Of a stretch of 64,000 nt of DNA, positions 51,408-63,100 are shown in pieces. This stretch comes from Bursaphelenchus xylophilus. Lineage: Eukaryota; Nematoda; Chromadorea; Rhabditida; Aphelenchoididae. Position 1 is the first letter of the stretch. Every line of letters starts with the position of its first letter. Made by a program: the position numbers and the translations under genes. The DNA lies in the NCBI GenBank assembly GCA_904066235.2, contig CAJFCV020000006.1, positions 7,688,001-7,752,000 on the forward strand, in the 5' to 3' direction. The notes beneath the pieces were generated by a model. It searched no databases, had not been told where the DNA came from, and saw only the letters and a list, made by a program, of their open reading frames with translations.

Positions 51408-54257
51408 ATGGACAACGATGAGCCCAGTTCGTCGATCAACAAGTTCGACCTGGAGCAACAACTCGCTTATCTAAGTCAAGTAAGTCTCTTGTCCTTTTAA
51501 TTAAAAGTTTAGAATATGTGAATGATGACTTTTGCACATATATGTGATGACACTTTATACACTTCTTTCAGTTAAACCAAACCCCGAGCTTCACTCAGAA
51601 CACCAATCCAAGTGATTATCTACAAAGTTTACAACTCCTAGCATCTCAAATCAATTCGAATAATTCGAATTCGACTTCTCGAATTGGTAACTCCAATCAG
51701 ACCTCCTTGGATGAGCCCGACCCCCCTCACAATGCCCCTGCTCCAGCCGCCCGTGATCCCACTTCCCATATCAGAAATCGGAGAACCTTCTCGGGATCAG
51801 GTACCACCATCAGTCAGACGACTCGGGATCGTCTGAAGACGATGATAGCCACCAAGAAGCAGAAACAAAGGTTGTTCAGCACGAACTCGATCGGTTCTTC
51901 TTCCTCTTCCATCAACATCTCAAATAACAACGCTAATGCTTTCAGCGGCCTCAATTCGACGACCGGATCCGCGGCCAGTTCCGAAGTCAACCTGCTCAGT
52001 CAGTTGGCCGCCCAGGTGAACAACACTCCCTTGCTCTCGCAGAAGACCAGCATCTCCAATATCCTGAATGGAACTCCCCAATTCGAACCTTATGGGGCGC
52101 CGGGAATGCCAAGTGCTGGTCACTCGAATCAATTGAACGATTTCCAATTACGGAAAGTCAATTCGGAACCCAATCTGAAGATGAGATTGAGAGCTCGACT
52201 TCTGAATAAGGGATCGAGTCCAGTCACCAATCCCCCTCATCCCTATAATAATGTTACTCCTGGTCATCACAAGCCCTTACAAAGGTGGGTTCTCTTTCAT
52301 TTCGATTATTTATGTTTAGATGTGACAGTGACAGTGTGTCTACTCAGATGGAGTTGGGGATGAAGACCCCACAAGAGGGATCTAATCTCCTTTCCCATGC
52401 CCAGTCCATATCGAATATGGCGTCCGGTTCGAATGTGGTCTTCCCCTCGCCATCTCTGCCGAATCTTTCAAACAACTTTGAACAATTACAACATGATCTG
52501 AATACACTCTTGATGCAAGCCTCCTTTGCCAGTTTCCTTTCTATGCCATCGCTAATTAAGAATAACAATCTAAATCCCTACAACTCGAACGCAATGCTGG
52601 AATCATTGCTAGAGAAGAATGTCGCGGGCTCTAATCCATTGAACTTCCGAACAGCCAGCCAATTACATATGGGTGGATATCCGAGTCTTCTGAAACAACA
52701 GTTGAGAGATCTGGTGTTGCGGAGGAAGAGTCTGGTTAGGGAGGAGCCCGAAGAAGAACATCTGATGGGTGCTTTCACTCAGAGGTTTAGCAGTTTCAGC
52801 ACTGGCGCTAGCGGGGTCAAGACTGGTAGGTCGGAATTCATGGTAAAGCCGTAGCGCTACCTTACTTCTGTAATACCTTCACCATAATATGACAATTCAA
52901 TAATTACAGGCATTGTATATGATGAAGCGATGAGTGGCCACAACTGTGTCTGTGGCGACGACACCAATCATGTTGAACATGGAGGCCGGGTCAGTTGCAT
53001 TTACAAGAGATTGGGGGATTGCGGACTTCTGAGTGTTTGTGAAAAGGTCCCTTCAAAGAAGGCGCCCTTGGATCTTCTGAAGTTGGCCCATTCTTCGGCC
53101 CATGTCAATTTCTTCGCGGCTTCGACCGGGAATGGCTTCCGATTGGATGGGCAGGCTTTGGAGAAATTTGTTCAGGTAAAAGAAACTTCTGATTCAAGCG
53201 TTTAGAATCCTTTGTGATACTGTAATATAAATTTCAGCTTCCTTGTGGTGGGATTGGAGTGGATGCTGACACTTATTTCAACGCGGACTCCAGCAAACTT
53301 GCCATCAAATTGTCCGTTGGAAGCCTGGTCGAATTGGTGACTCAAGTTGCTGAGGGAAAACTGAAGAATGGATTTGCTTGTATCAGACCCCCAGGGCATC
53401 ATGCGGAAAGAGAACAGGCAATGGGATTCTGTTTCTTCAATAATGTAGCCATCGCCGCCAAATATCTCCAACGAACTTTCCCGAACAAAAGAATCGCCAT
53501 TCTGGATTGGGATGTTCATCATGGGAACGGGACCCAGCTCTGTTTCGAGACTGATCCTAATGTTTTATACATCTCATTACATCGACATGACAATGGTAAC
53601 TTCTTTCCGGGCACCGGAGCTGTCGTGGATACGGGAAAGGAGGCAGGGAAAGGGTTCTCAGTCAACATTCCCTTCAGCGGAGACATCATGGGCGATCCGG
53701 AATATCTGGCAGCCTGGAGGGTCATCGTGCTGCCGTTGTTGGACTCGTTCAGACCTGAGTTTATCTTGGTTTCTGCTGGATTTGATGCTTCTAGAGGTCA
53801 TCCCCAAGCATTGGGAGGGTAAGGAAATTGATCAATCATTAAATAACATTCCTTCATTACCATCATTTCAGATATGAATTAAGTTCCAAGATATTTGGAT
53901 ACTTTACGAAATCTCTGATGGCATATGCGGATGGAAAGATTGTGTTGTCCTTGGAGGGAGGATACGAGATCAACTCCATTTGTGATGCGGCTGAGGACTG
54001 TGTTAAGGTACGTCTTTAAATACTCTTCAATAATCAAATTGTAGGCCCTATGTGGTTCTGGCGGTGATATAACCGAATTGAATGCGGAATCCTTAGAGAA
54101 GGTGCCCAACCAAGCAGCTCAGGAGACCATCCAGAAAGTGATCGCTGTCCACAAAAAGAATTGGCCCGGTCTGACGGGCCTTCAGGGCATAAATATGAGT
54201 GAAATGCATTGGCAGACGGTCTCCCAGGGCCTGCAATCGCTGACAGTCCGAGCCTAG
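51408..54257 (+). CDS. hda-4: Class IIa histone deacetylase (HDAC4/5/7/9 type; HDA-4-like)
   Basis: Seven exons give 828 residues: 51408-51479, 51572-52284, 52320-52825, 52910-53175, 53238-53818, 53872-54007 and 54045-54257. The N-terminal 430 residues are Ser/Asn-rich and carry a class IIa phosphorylation and 14-3-3 site, LRKVNSEPNLKMR (human HDAC4 LRKTASEPNLK). The catalytic domain (about 430-800) starts with GIVYDEAMSGHNCVC and contains RPPGHHAER, LDWDVHHGNG and SAGFDASRGHP with the zinc ligands. The catalytic position that is His in vertebrate class IIa enzymes is Tyr744 here (LEGGYEI, codon 53963-53965). The enzyme shuttles between nucleus and cytoplasm and represses MEF2-type targets in other animals. 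An ATG at 51398 gives only a seven-codon frame, so 51408 is used. Confidence 0.95.
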
Positions 54258-54969
54258 GCCAGTCCCGTCTTTCTAGTCCAAGAGTTGTTGTGATCGGCAT
54301 ATCCTTGTCATCATGTACAATGTCCATTGCTCTCGCTCAACGTGGACCTAACTTATTGTGGTTTCGAATAACCAGAACCTATCATATCGAGCTTGATCTT
54401 GTTCTCTCCCCGACAACCGGTTGTGACGTCCATTTGTACATTACACTGTCTGTTTATTGTACTTTTTATCCCCGACCTCCCACTATCAGAATTCTTCTTT
54501 GGCCATTTACAGAGTTTTAAATTGGCAGGTGATTAAATTATATTAGCATAAACCTGTAACCGATTTCGTTGGTTCATCGACATAAAGCACACTGGAATAT
54601 TCGAATTTGGGACTAAAAATTTTTTCAAAGGAAACTCATGATTCAAAAATTGGGAAAAATAATTTGGCAATTTTGTATTTACAAAAACAGGATTTGCGTT
54701 CTACTCATCTACGAATGACCCTTGCAAGACTTGACCTTTTTCCAAACTTTTTGTTCCAAATTGGGTCCGCTTTCAGCCGCCCCTCTCCTAATTGGCCCAT
54801 ATTTAATGTCTTGATCCGACTATTCCAGCTCAGTCGCTTTTACTCTATCCGAAAAAGACGTGATGTCACAAAATAAAAGGTAAGTAGGACCTATTACTCT
54901 TTACAAATAACTTTTATGCCCACCTTTTATTGCCCGTTTATTTTCGAAGAATTGCAATATTTACCGCCT
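54258..54969. other. Convergent 3' region between HDAC and phosphatase genes
   Basis: These 712 nt lie between two stops facing each other. I see no exon: frames at 54209-54520 and 54607-54876 lack splice partners and recognisable motifs. Confidence 0.5.
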
Positions 54970-56690
54970 TTACGTTGGTTTTGTCGGATTTGCCGTAGCC
55001 GTCTGATCGACTGGGTACATCTCCGACCGGACTTCTTTGATTCTTGCCGCAGGGGTTCCACTAGGTTCATTTTGATTCGGGGAAGGCTCAGCTTTATTTG
55101 CACTGGGAGCTGAAGCTGGCGGAGTCAAGGCTCCAAGGGTCACATTCCTGAGGTTCTCGGTCAATTCCATAGGGAGATTCTTGCAATTGTGGACTCGGAG
55201 GAGCTCCAGATACTTATCATAGTCTACACAGAAGTCTGTAAAAATTAATTTTTCTCTATGACATAATCTTAACCGACCTCTGATATCCTCGATGGGAACC
55301 CAATGTTTTGCGGCGCACAATTGGAAGAGTGAAAAGAACAAATACAAGAATTGATCTTCCGTCTGGACAGAATGACTTCTTTGCCATCGTAGCTCGAGAA
55401 CGAGGGATCTGACGTCAGGCAAGACACCATTTTGGAGTGATCTGTAGAGCAGTTCCAAGGCCACGAGGGTTCCCGTTCTTCCAACCCCCGCACTGCAATG
55501 GATGATAACCGGGTGTTTCTCTCTTCTGATATGTTGCAATAGACGGAATGGGGCCATGGGACTTTTCGGGACGTCCTTGTCTGGCCAAGTCACCCAATTT
55601 CGATGTCTAACCGAAAGTTTTTCGGTTCCTCCAGCTAAAACAGTACAAAAAATTAATCATCAATACTTTTACTTACGTCCCACAACATGAAGTTTAGTGA
55701 CCACGAAGTTTTTGTCATTGTTATCAATTTCTCGGCAGGTGATTGTCAAACCAAAGTGACTCATCTCTTGGCCAACTTCAGCAGGATAATATTGCGTGCA
55801 TTTCGTTTTGCCTTGTTCTACCACTTGACACAACATCAGAATACTTTTTACCTGACGACGACGTTAATTAGTCACTTAGTCACGTACTTTCTCCTGCCAA
55901 ACCATTCTCCAAAAATCTCCGATTGTATTCTCGAGCGGACCTTGAGTGCAGATGATGTCCACGTTTAAGAAATCGTGTTTAATCCGATTGGCATGGATGA
56001 AATCACTCGCTCCCTCAGGCCATTTCAGTATAACTCGACTCCGATCCCAGCAAGGAATGTCTAAAGTTCCTATGTCAAGTTATGCTTGTCCCAAATTACC
56101 TTTGTATCTGCATTTATCAGCATTCGCTTCGAAGGCTGATCTTCTCGGATCTGGGGGACCAACCGTTTTCATATCAACGAATTGTTTCCTCAGTCCATGC
56201 AATCCAATGGCAGAGTACTGCAACAAACGTCTATTACATCAGTCACCTACATTCTTGACAAATACCCTGCACATGTTTTGACCTTCAATTCCAAATTCTT
56301 CCTTTTCCTTCTCCTTTTTCTCAGATCCATCCGGAGATTTCTCTGGCTAAAAGATACAAATTTAATCCCAAACAACGCAACATTACGTATCCTCAAGCCA
56401 CTCACCTTTACATCCGCTTTGACAGTGACGTCGCGAGTGCAATCCTTGGTGGTCTCCTTGTTTTCCTTATTCTTATCTTTATCTTTTTCCTTCTTCTTCT
56501 TTTTCTTCATGGACCTGTTGGATTGTCCGATGCTATCAGTCTTGATTCCCTTTGTGGGAGTTCTCACATCCGTCGAACTCTGCTGATTCTTTCTGCCCTT
56601 CTTTCCCTTCTTGCTCTTGCAGGATCGATTGGAGTTTTCGAGAACACCCTTCTTCTTCCGACCCTTCGATGAGCTGGTCGACTTCTCCAT
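54970..56690 (-). CDS. Protein tyrosine phosphatase with a lysine-rich N-terminal extension
   Basis: Seven exons give 490 residues: 56690-56406, 56346-56251, 56217-56100, 56060-55888, 55851-55677, 55634-55278 and 55238-54970. The first 120 residues are strongly basic (KGRKKKG, KSKKGKKGRK, MKKKKKKEKDKDKNKENK), suggesting nuclear or nucleic-acid association. The PTP domain carries CTQGPLENTIGDFWRMVWQE, the WPD loop (TWPDKDVP) and the P-loop IIHCSAGVGRTG, so it should be catalytically competent. The C-terminal tail is Pro/Ala-rich. The last intron is 45 nt, a multiple of three without stops, and may be retained. A TTTAG acceptor 8 nt before the ATG indicates a 5' untranslated exon or trans-splicing. 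It belongs to the expanded nematode non-receptor PTP families and is paralogous to the nested gene at 47258-48559. Confidence 0.92.
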
Positions 56691-57168
56691 CGCTCCTCCT
56701 AAACACAGTAGATACAAATTTTCATTGTCTTACCTTATCTTACGATAAATTCTGGATGAGACCGATCTGAACAGCGAGGTTGACAACGAATGAGAGGGTC
56801 TGAATGGGAATTCTCCACTCAAATTTGAATAAAAACGCATGACCTATGCAAGGTTGTGAACTAAAGATGGGCCTACATGTCGACATCCATTGCAACGATG
56901 CATAGGAAGTTCAGAGCCGTAGATTGCTTTAGCACCCAACTGTATTTGTCCGACTTGGTAGCTTGGCTAGGCTAAAGTATGGTTTTGATGCACGGCACGG
57001 CCATAAACTCTAATATCAAAAAAATCAGTTGGAAGTCCGAGGTTTTTAAAATTTTTTTGTGTTACTAAATGTCAAAAATCAATTATTGAATTTGACATTT
57101 TGATAAAAAAATAGACTATTTATTTCTTACGAAAATTTTCTCTGAACTCTGATAATGATTGCTTTTAG
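56691..57168. promoter_or_regulatory. Region between the phosphatase and the polyketide synthase, with a tentative first PKS exon
   Basis: The PKS coding frame enters at an acceptor (CTTTTAG, ending 57168) in a phase that needs two bases from an upstream exon. A plus-strand stretch 56979-57034 starts with ATG, runs 56 nt without a stop and ends AA before GTCCGA, giving exactly that phase. The donor is weak. Alternatives are trans-splicing, or upstream exons beyond the antisense phosphatase gene. Confidence 0.35.
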
Positions 57169-60100
57169 ATCTCGCCTATGTTTTTCCACTGTCCACCATG
57201 CTCATCTCCTTGATCATGTTATCCATGGAATACCGATTGTATCAGCAGCCAGTTTGCTGTGCTCTCTCTCAGAATTTGGTCCTTTCCCGTCCAACTTTCA
57301 TCACTTTTCTCTGGTTTCACCGATTAATCTGGGCCAGAACGTTGATGTTACGATAGATGATGAGCTCCGTCTTTTTATTACGTATGAAGGGAGAATTATG
57401 GCACGAGGAATGGTCAGCCAATCAGGAGAGGGAGAAGAGACATTGTTCAAGGTCGGTGAACGCCTTTTTCGTATTAATTTTGATAATGGAAAAGCTGTTT
57501 CACACCAAGATTTTTACGAGTTCGTGGATAATATGGGATATGAACATCGCGGGTTATTTAAATCTATAGAGAAGTTGGCGATAGTGGAAGGCGGGGATGT
57601 GATTTACGGAGAAGTTTTATTCGAAAGAAACGATCTTTTTGATGTAAAATTGGATGGGTTATGGCAAGGAATGGTGTACGCCCTGTTGACGAATAAGAAA
57701 AATAAAGCGGATGAAGAAAAACAAAACGATGTGGACAATGGTCCGAAGACATTGTTGGTTCCGTCTTTCTTTGGCCGGATCAAAATTGATTCTAATCTTA
57801 TGCGTCTTAAAACACATGATCAAATAATTGGCAGATTCATGGTGAATGTCAAAGATAATACAGGAGATTATCTTTTATTCGATAGCGAATTGAAAGCATT
57901 TGTTGTTGGAAAGAACATGATCTTTCGAACCATGCCATACAACAATAAACTGCCATTTCAATTGAATAACACCATCGATTATTCCGAAAATAAGTCCAAA
58001 ATTTTATCAAGAAGAGCCGGGATCATCTCCACTTCGTGCAGATTGCCTGGAAATGTTAAATCCATTGATGATTTCTGGAGATTGCTCACTTCGAAAGAGA
58101 TAATCAGCCGTCGGATACCCACAAATCGAATTCCAACCAGAGATGTTTTGTTGAAAGGACGCAAATATGGACGTGTTTTAGAAGGAGGAGGATTTCTGGA
58201 AGGGGATATCTCCGTGTTCGACAACAAATTGTTTGGCATTTCCGAGATCGAAGCCAAGTCCATGGATCCCCAGCAAAGATTGCTCTTGACTTCTGTTTAT
58301 GAAGCCATGGAGAAGACTGGAGTTGTGATTGGAGAGCAGGGAGGAGGGAATCGATGCAGTAGTGTTGCAACCACGCATGGAAGTCAACAGGCATTGTTAG
58401 GGCGTTCCAACGACAGGAAAGGAGTGGTATTAGAAAGCGATGAATTGGATGTGGAGATGTCCAAAATGGATGATGTAGTTCCTCTGGGATCAAAGCAAAG
58501 GGAACCGACCATACCGCCAATGAATAAGAGGGATGAGATTGGAGTTTTTGTTGGCACGATGGGTTCAGAATATCTATTATCCGGAGACCATAACGCCCTC
58601 TCAATGCTGGGCAATTCCATCAGTTTTCTGTCAGGTCGGCTAAATTATTACTTCGATTTCCGAGGCGCTTCGGTTGTCTTTGACACGGCCTGTTCCTCAT
58701 CACTTGTGGCTCTTGATTCGGCCCTCAGGAATCTCCGTTCTGGGAGGATTCAGAAAGCGATCGTTGCTGGAGTCAACCTTATTTTATCAGAAGAAGCCCT
58801 TGGGCAAAGGACCAATGGAAATCTTTTATCGCCCGATGGAATCTGCCATTCCTTCGATGAAAGAGCCTCGGGCTATGGAAGGTCAGATGGGATTGTAGTC
58901 ATGATCTTGGAGATGGAAAGAGAAGGAAGGGAGTACGAAGCAATCATTGAAGACACCAATGTGAATCATGACGGGAGGTCGGCTGGACTGACGGCACCCA
59001 ATGGAAATGCTCATTATGATTTGATAAGGGATATGGTGGAAGGGAGGAATATTGGATTTTGGGAATGCCATGGGACTGGAACAGCTTTGGGAGATCCGAT
59101 TGAACTAAATGCTTTAAATAAAGTGATATCTGATAGTCGAGATGCGAACAACAAAATGGAGAAGGTCTATTTGAGCACTGCCAAAGCGTGGATGGGTCAC
59201 TCGGAGGCTGCGAGTGGGCTTGTGGGTGTAATGAAGGCCATATTGCAATTGAAATACGGGTTAGTACTTGGTTTACCTGATCTGGGTACTGTAAATAAGC
59301 AGATAAAATTGGATAAAAGAATCGAAATCAGCAAGGAAGATAAGAATTTCACGGGTAATTCGTGTGGAGTTTCTTCATTTGGCGTCGCCGGTACCAATGC
59401 TTGTGTTATTTTATCCAAGTGTGACGTGAGAGAAGCGAATAAAACCAATCAAAACATTGGAGTCATCCCTGTCTCAGCCAAAACAATTAGCGCTTTGAAA
59501 AACATGGAGGAGATTGTGGAGAATAGAAGTGATTGGAGGGAGATGGCTGTTGGTTTTGGTGTGCATCGGAAGCACTTCAGAGAGAATCGGTCAGTTTACT
59601 GTATTCGAAATAAAAAATTGGAGAAGATTAAGGAAGTTAAGATGGACTTTAATGATTTAAAATGTGAACTCGTTGAAGTGGATGAGGAGGACGAAGGAAA
59701 CTTCTATAACATATTGTACAAGGTATTAAACAGGAATGAACAATCGAAAATTGAGTCATCAAAAGACGTTCCGACAAACCGATTTGAAAATGTGACAAGA
59801 TTACTGTGGAAATTAAACAAATTTGGGATTAAAATGAATGAAATCTCGATTAATAACACGGTTTATTCACTCGAAAATTTGAAACAACTAACGAAGGATC
59901 TAAGGCCTTTGTTTTCGACTCCCAAAGTGATTCAAATTACAGTATCCCGCCATAAGTTCGTTTTGAGTTCCCTTGAGTCCTTCCAAGACATGGTATCCTT
60001 GACCTATATAAATAGATTACCAGTGGATTGGGCTGTGTTTTATCCAGAGCCGTTATCTCTCCCAATCCTGAGAGGTCTTCCTACTTATCAATTTGACGAA

Positions 60101-63100
60101 AAATCATTTTGGAAATCCGAAAGAACAAATTATTTTGATCACCCGATAGTTGGAAATGTGATCGAAGTAAGAGAAGATACCATGATATACGAAGGATTTA
60201 TATGCAAGTGGAGACATGGAAAGCTTTTTGAAAGAGAAGTCGGAATTGGTCTGGTGATTGAGACCGCAAAAGGATTATTGTTTCAATTTGAAAATTTGGA
60301 AATCCAAAAAATAAAGTTTCATTCTAAATTTGTCTTGAAGAATAATGTTTGGATGAGGTCAGAGGTCACAATAATCGATGATTCGTTTAACTTGGAGATG
60401 ATGTTTGATGGGATAAACGTCGTGGATGTCAAAGGATTTGCATTTTCCAAAAAAATTGATGACAATTTCCACAAAGAAGGCAATTACGTCGGAGTAAAAT
60501 ATAATCACAAGTGTAAAATTATGATAGATAGTATTTTATTCATTGACAATTATATTCCAACTGATACCAACTTGACTATTATGATTGTAAATCATCAAGG
60601 TGAGATCACTGAATTCGACGATGGCACTTTTAAAAGTAAAAATCGGGTATTGATTTCTTTTGAAACTAAAAATAATATAAAATATGTTGAAGAAAATATG
60701 ACCAATAATATAATCGCAACGCCTGATCGAGCCGAAATTTTGTCCCCCAGAATAAGTTCAAGTGATATCAGAGAAAAAGTGATGACTTGCATCGAAAAAG
60801 CGACCTTGTCTGAATTTGATCCTAATCGGCATTCCAATACATCATTTGCTGAATTGGGATTGGATTCGTTGGCTCTAATCGGCTTCATTAATGAACTAAA
60901 TTCCTTGGATTTGGTCATCACTTCCGGTGACCTTTTGAGGTACAATACATACAATCAGTTGGTAGATTTTTTTACAAAAAAACAAAATGAAAGTGGATAT
61001 TCATCAGCCAGAAACACGCAGAGTCCAGATATTTTGGAGACGACATACATTGAGCAAAGTAGAAATAACTCTCAAATTGCCAACTCTAAGGTCCCAACGG
61101 CGTCTCAACAACCTACGGATGAGAAAACTGCTGCTTCCGAGGATCCTGATATTACTTTCCTATCAGATTCCAATGTTTTGTATGTTTTGAAAGAATTTAA
61201 GGCTGAGAGAAAGCCCGACTTTACCTTGAAAATACTTTCAAAAGGACGAACTGTCGTCCTCAGTTACAAATACCTCAATACTCGATCAAAAATAACCTTC
61301 AAAGGCCTGTCGATCAAACTACTGCACCTTAAACCCAAGATTGTCCAAATTGTTTTTATTTCTGAATCTGAATTCAACTCTCGGACCGCATCTCAATTAT
61401 TTCTCGATCTCGGAAAAGTCTTCTCATCCTTACAGTCGGAAGTGAGCATATCGGTACTCGATAATGACAACTGGTTATCAGCCGCTGGGAAGTCTTTCAT
61501 AAAAAGTTTTGTGGCAGAAAATCCGAGTTATTTGAAATACATAAACGATGAGAAATTGAGGAGACTATATTTGGAAAGTGATGTGAAAAGAGTGAGTGGA
61601 GTCTGGGTTGTTACTGGAGGATCCTCAGGCCTTGGGTTGGAGATGGCCAAGCATCTGGTTGAACATCATTTGGTCGACCAAGTTGTTATCATCAGCAGAA
61701 ACAAACCGAAAACCAAACTTCCTGATAAAATACAGCATCTAAAGGTTGATTTAACGGTTCAAAAAGATGTCCATAAAATAAGGCAGTACATAAACAGTAA
61801 AGGAATCCGGGAGATTAATGTTATTCATTCAGCTGGAGTATCTGCCGATTGTTTATTTAGCCAAATGACCTTTGAGAATTTCCAGAAACCATTAATGGCC
61901 AAATGCGATGGATTAGTTTGCTTGTTGGAAGAGTTGAGGCCTTTCAAACTTGGGTATCTCATATTGAATTCATCGGTGAGCTCGGTTTTTGGAAATGTTG
62001 GCCAAACAAATTACTCTGTGGCCAATTCTTTTCTTGATTTTATCGCCAAAAAGATGACAGAGAAGGCAGAACGTGTGATTTCAATTAATTGGGGCAATTG
62101 GAACCAAACTGGACTTGCGGCAAATGAAAAAACGATCAAGATTTTGGAAAAGCAAGGATTCTTTGGATTCAGAACAGATGAAGCATTGGCCTTATTCGAT
62201 AAAATATTGGGAACAAACCAAATAAATCAAGTTATTGTGGCCAAGAGTGATTGGGAAAAGATGCTCGAGAATCGACCAGATCTGGCACAATTGTTAAGCG
62301 AAGTCGGTCGGACGAAAATTGATGACAAAACGCGCAATTGTCACGGGAATGACGTCATCGATGAAAATAAAATAGACGGCAAAACTGAAATTAATCAAAT
62401 CATTCGGTCGTCATTAAGCGAGCTCCTCAAAATGAAGGAAGAATTCATTTCCGATAATGACGGATTCCTTGAATTGGGGCTGGATTCTCTTGGGATGCAC
62501 ACGTTTTCTTATAATCTCAGCCAGAAATTTAAAATTTGTCTAACGGTTATCAATTTATTCGAGTATTTTAACATAACAAAATTGACGGATTACATAAGTC
62601 AACAATTAACGAGTGATACTGCTAAAGAACAACCACAAAATCGAAAGAAAAAGCTGAAAGAGACCGCATCTTCTCCGTCCTTGGACTCTCATTTATCCAA
62701 AATATCGGATGAAAATGAAAATGGAACAAAAGTGGAGACAAAAGGATTAAATCAAGAGGACAAACCACTCCCAAATTTGGTGTTTTTATTCCCGGGGACC
62801 TTTCCTTTGGATCAAGAACTAAATTGGGATCTGTTTTCTGACATCTCATACCTGGCCAGACAACTTCGGACTTGCTCGGAATACTTTGAAGACCTCTTAA
62901 ACATCTCCATTCAGAAGTTAATATCACAAAAAGAACTCAATAATCTCGAACTGCCTGTGCAGCAAGCCATAATCTTCTCGGTGAACTATTCGATTGCCAA
63001 GTTTTGGACTCATTGTGGCCTCAAACCAACTCATCTGCTTGGCCATAGTTTAGGAGAACTGGTGGCGATCACTATGGCCGGATATTTGGATCTAAAACAA

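Noticed and set aside
56182..56586. 134-codon plus-strand frame rich in Phe and Leu
   Set aside because: It is antisense to the lysine-rich first exons of the phosphatase at 54970-56690 and reflects AAG/GAA codons read backward.
57159..57356. 65-codon plus-strand frame starting MLLDLAYVFPL
   Set aside because: It overlaps the DH domain of the polyketide synthase in a different frame and ends at once; the PKS frame continues for 2277 codons.
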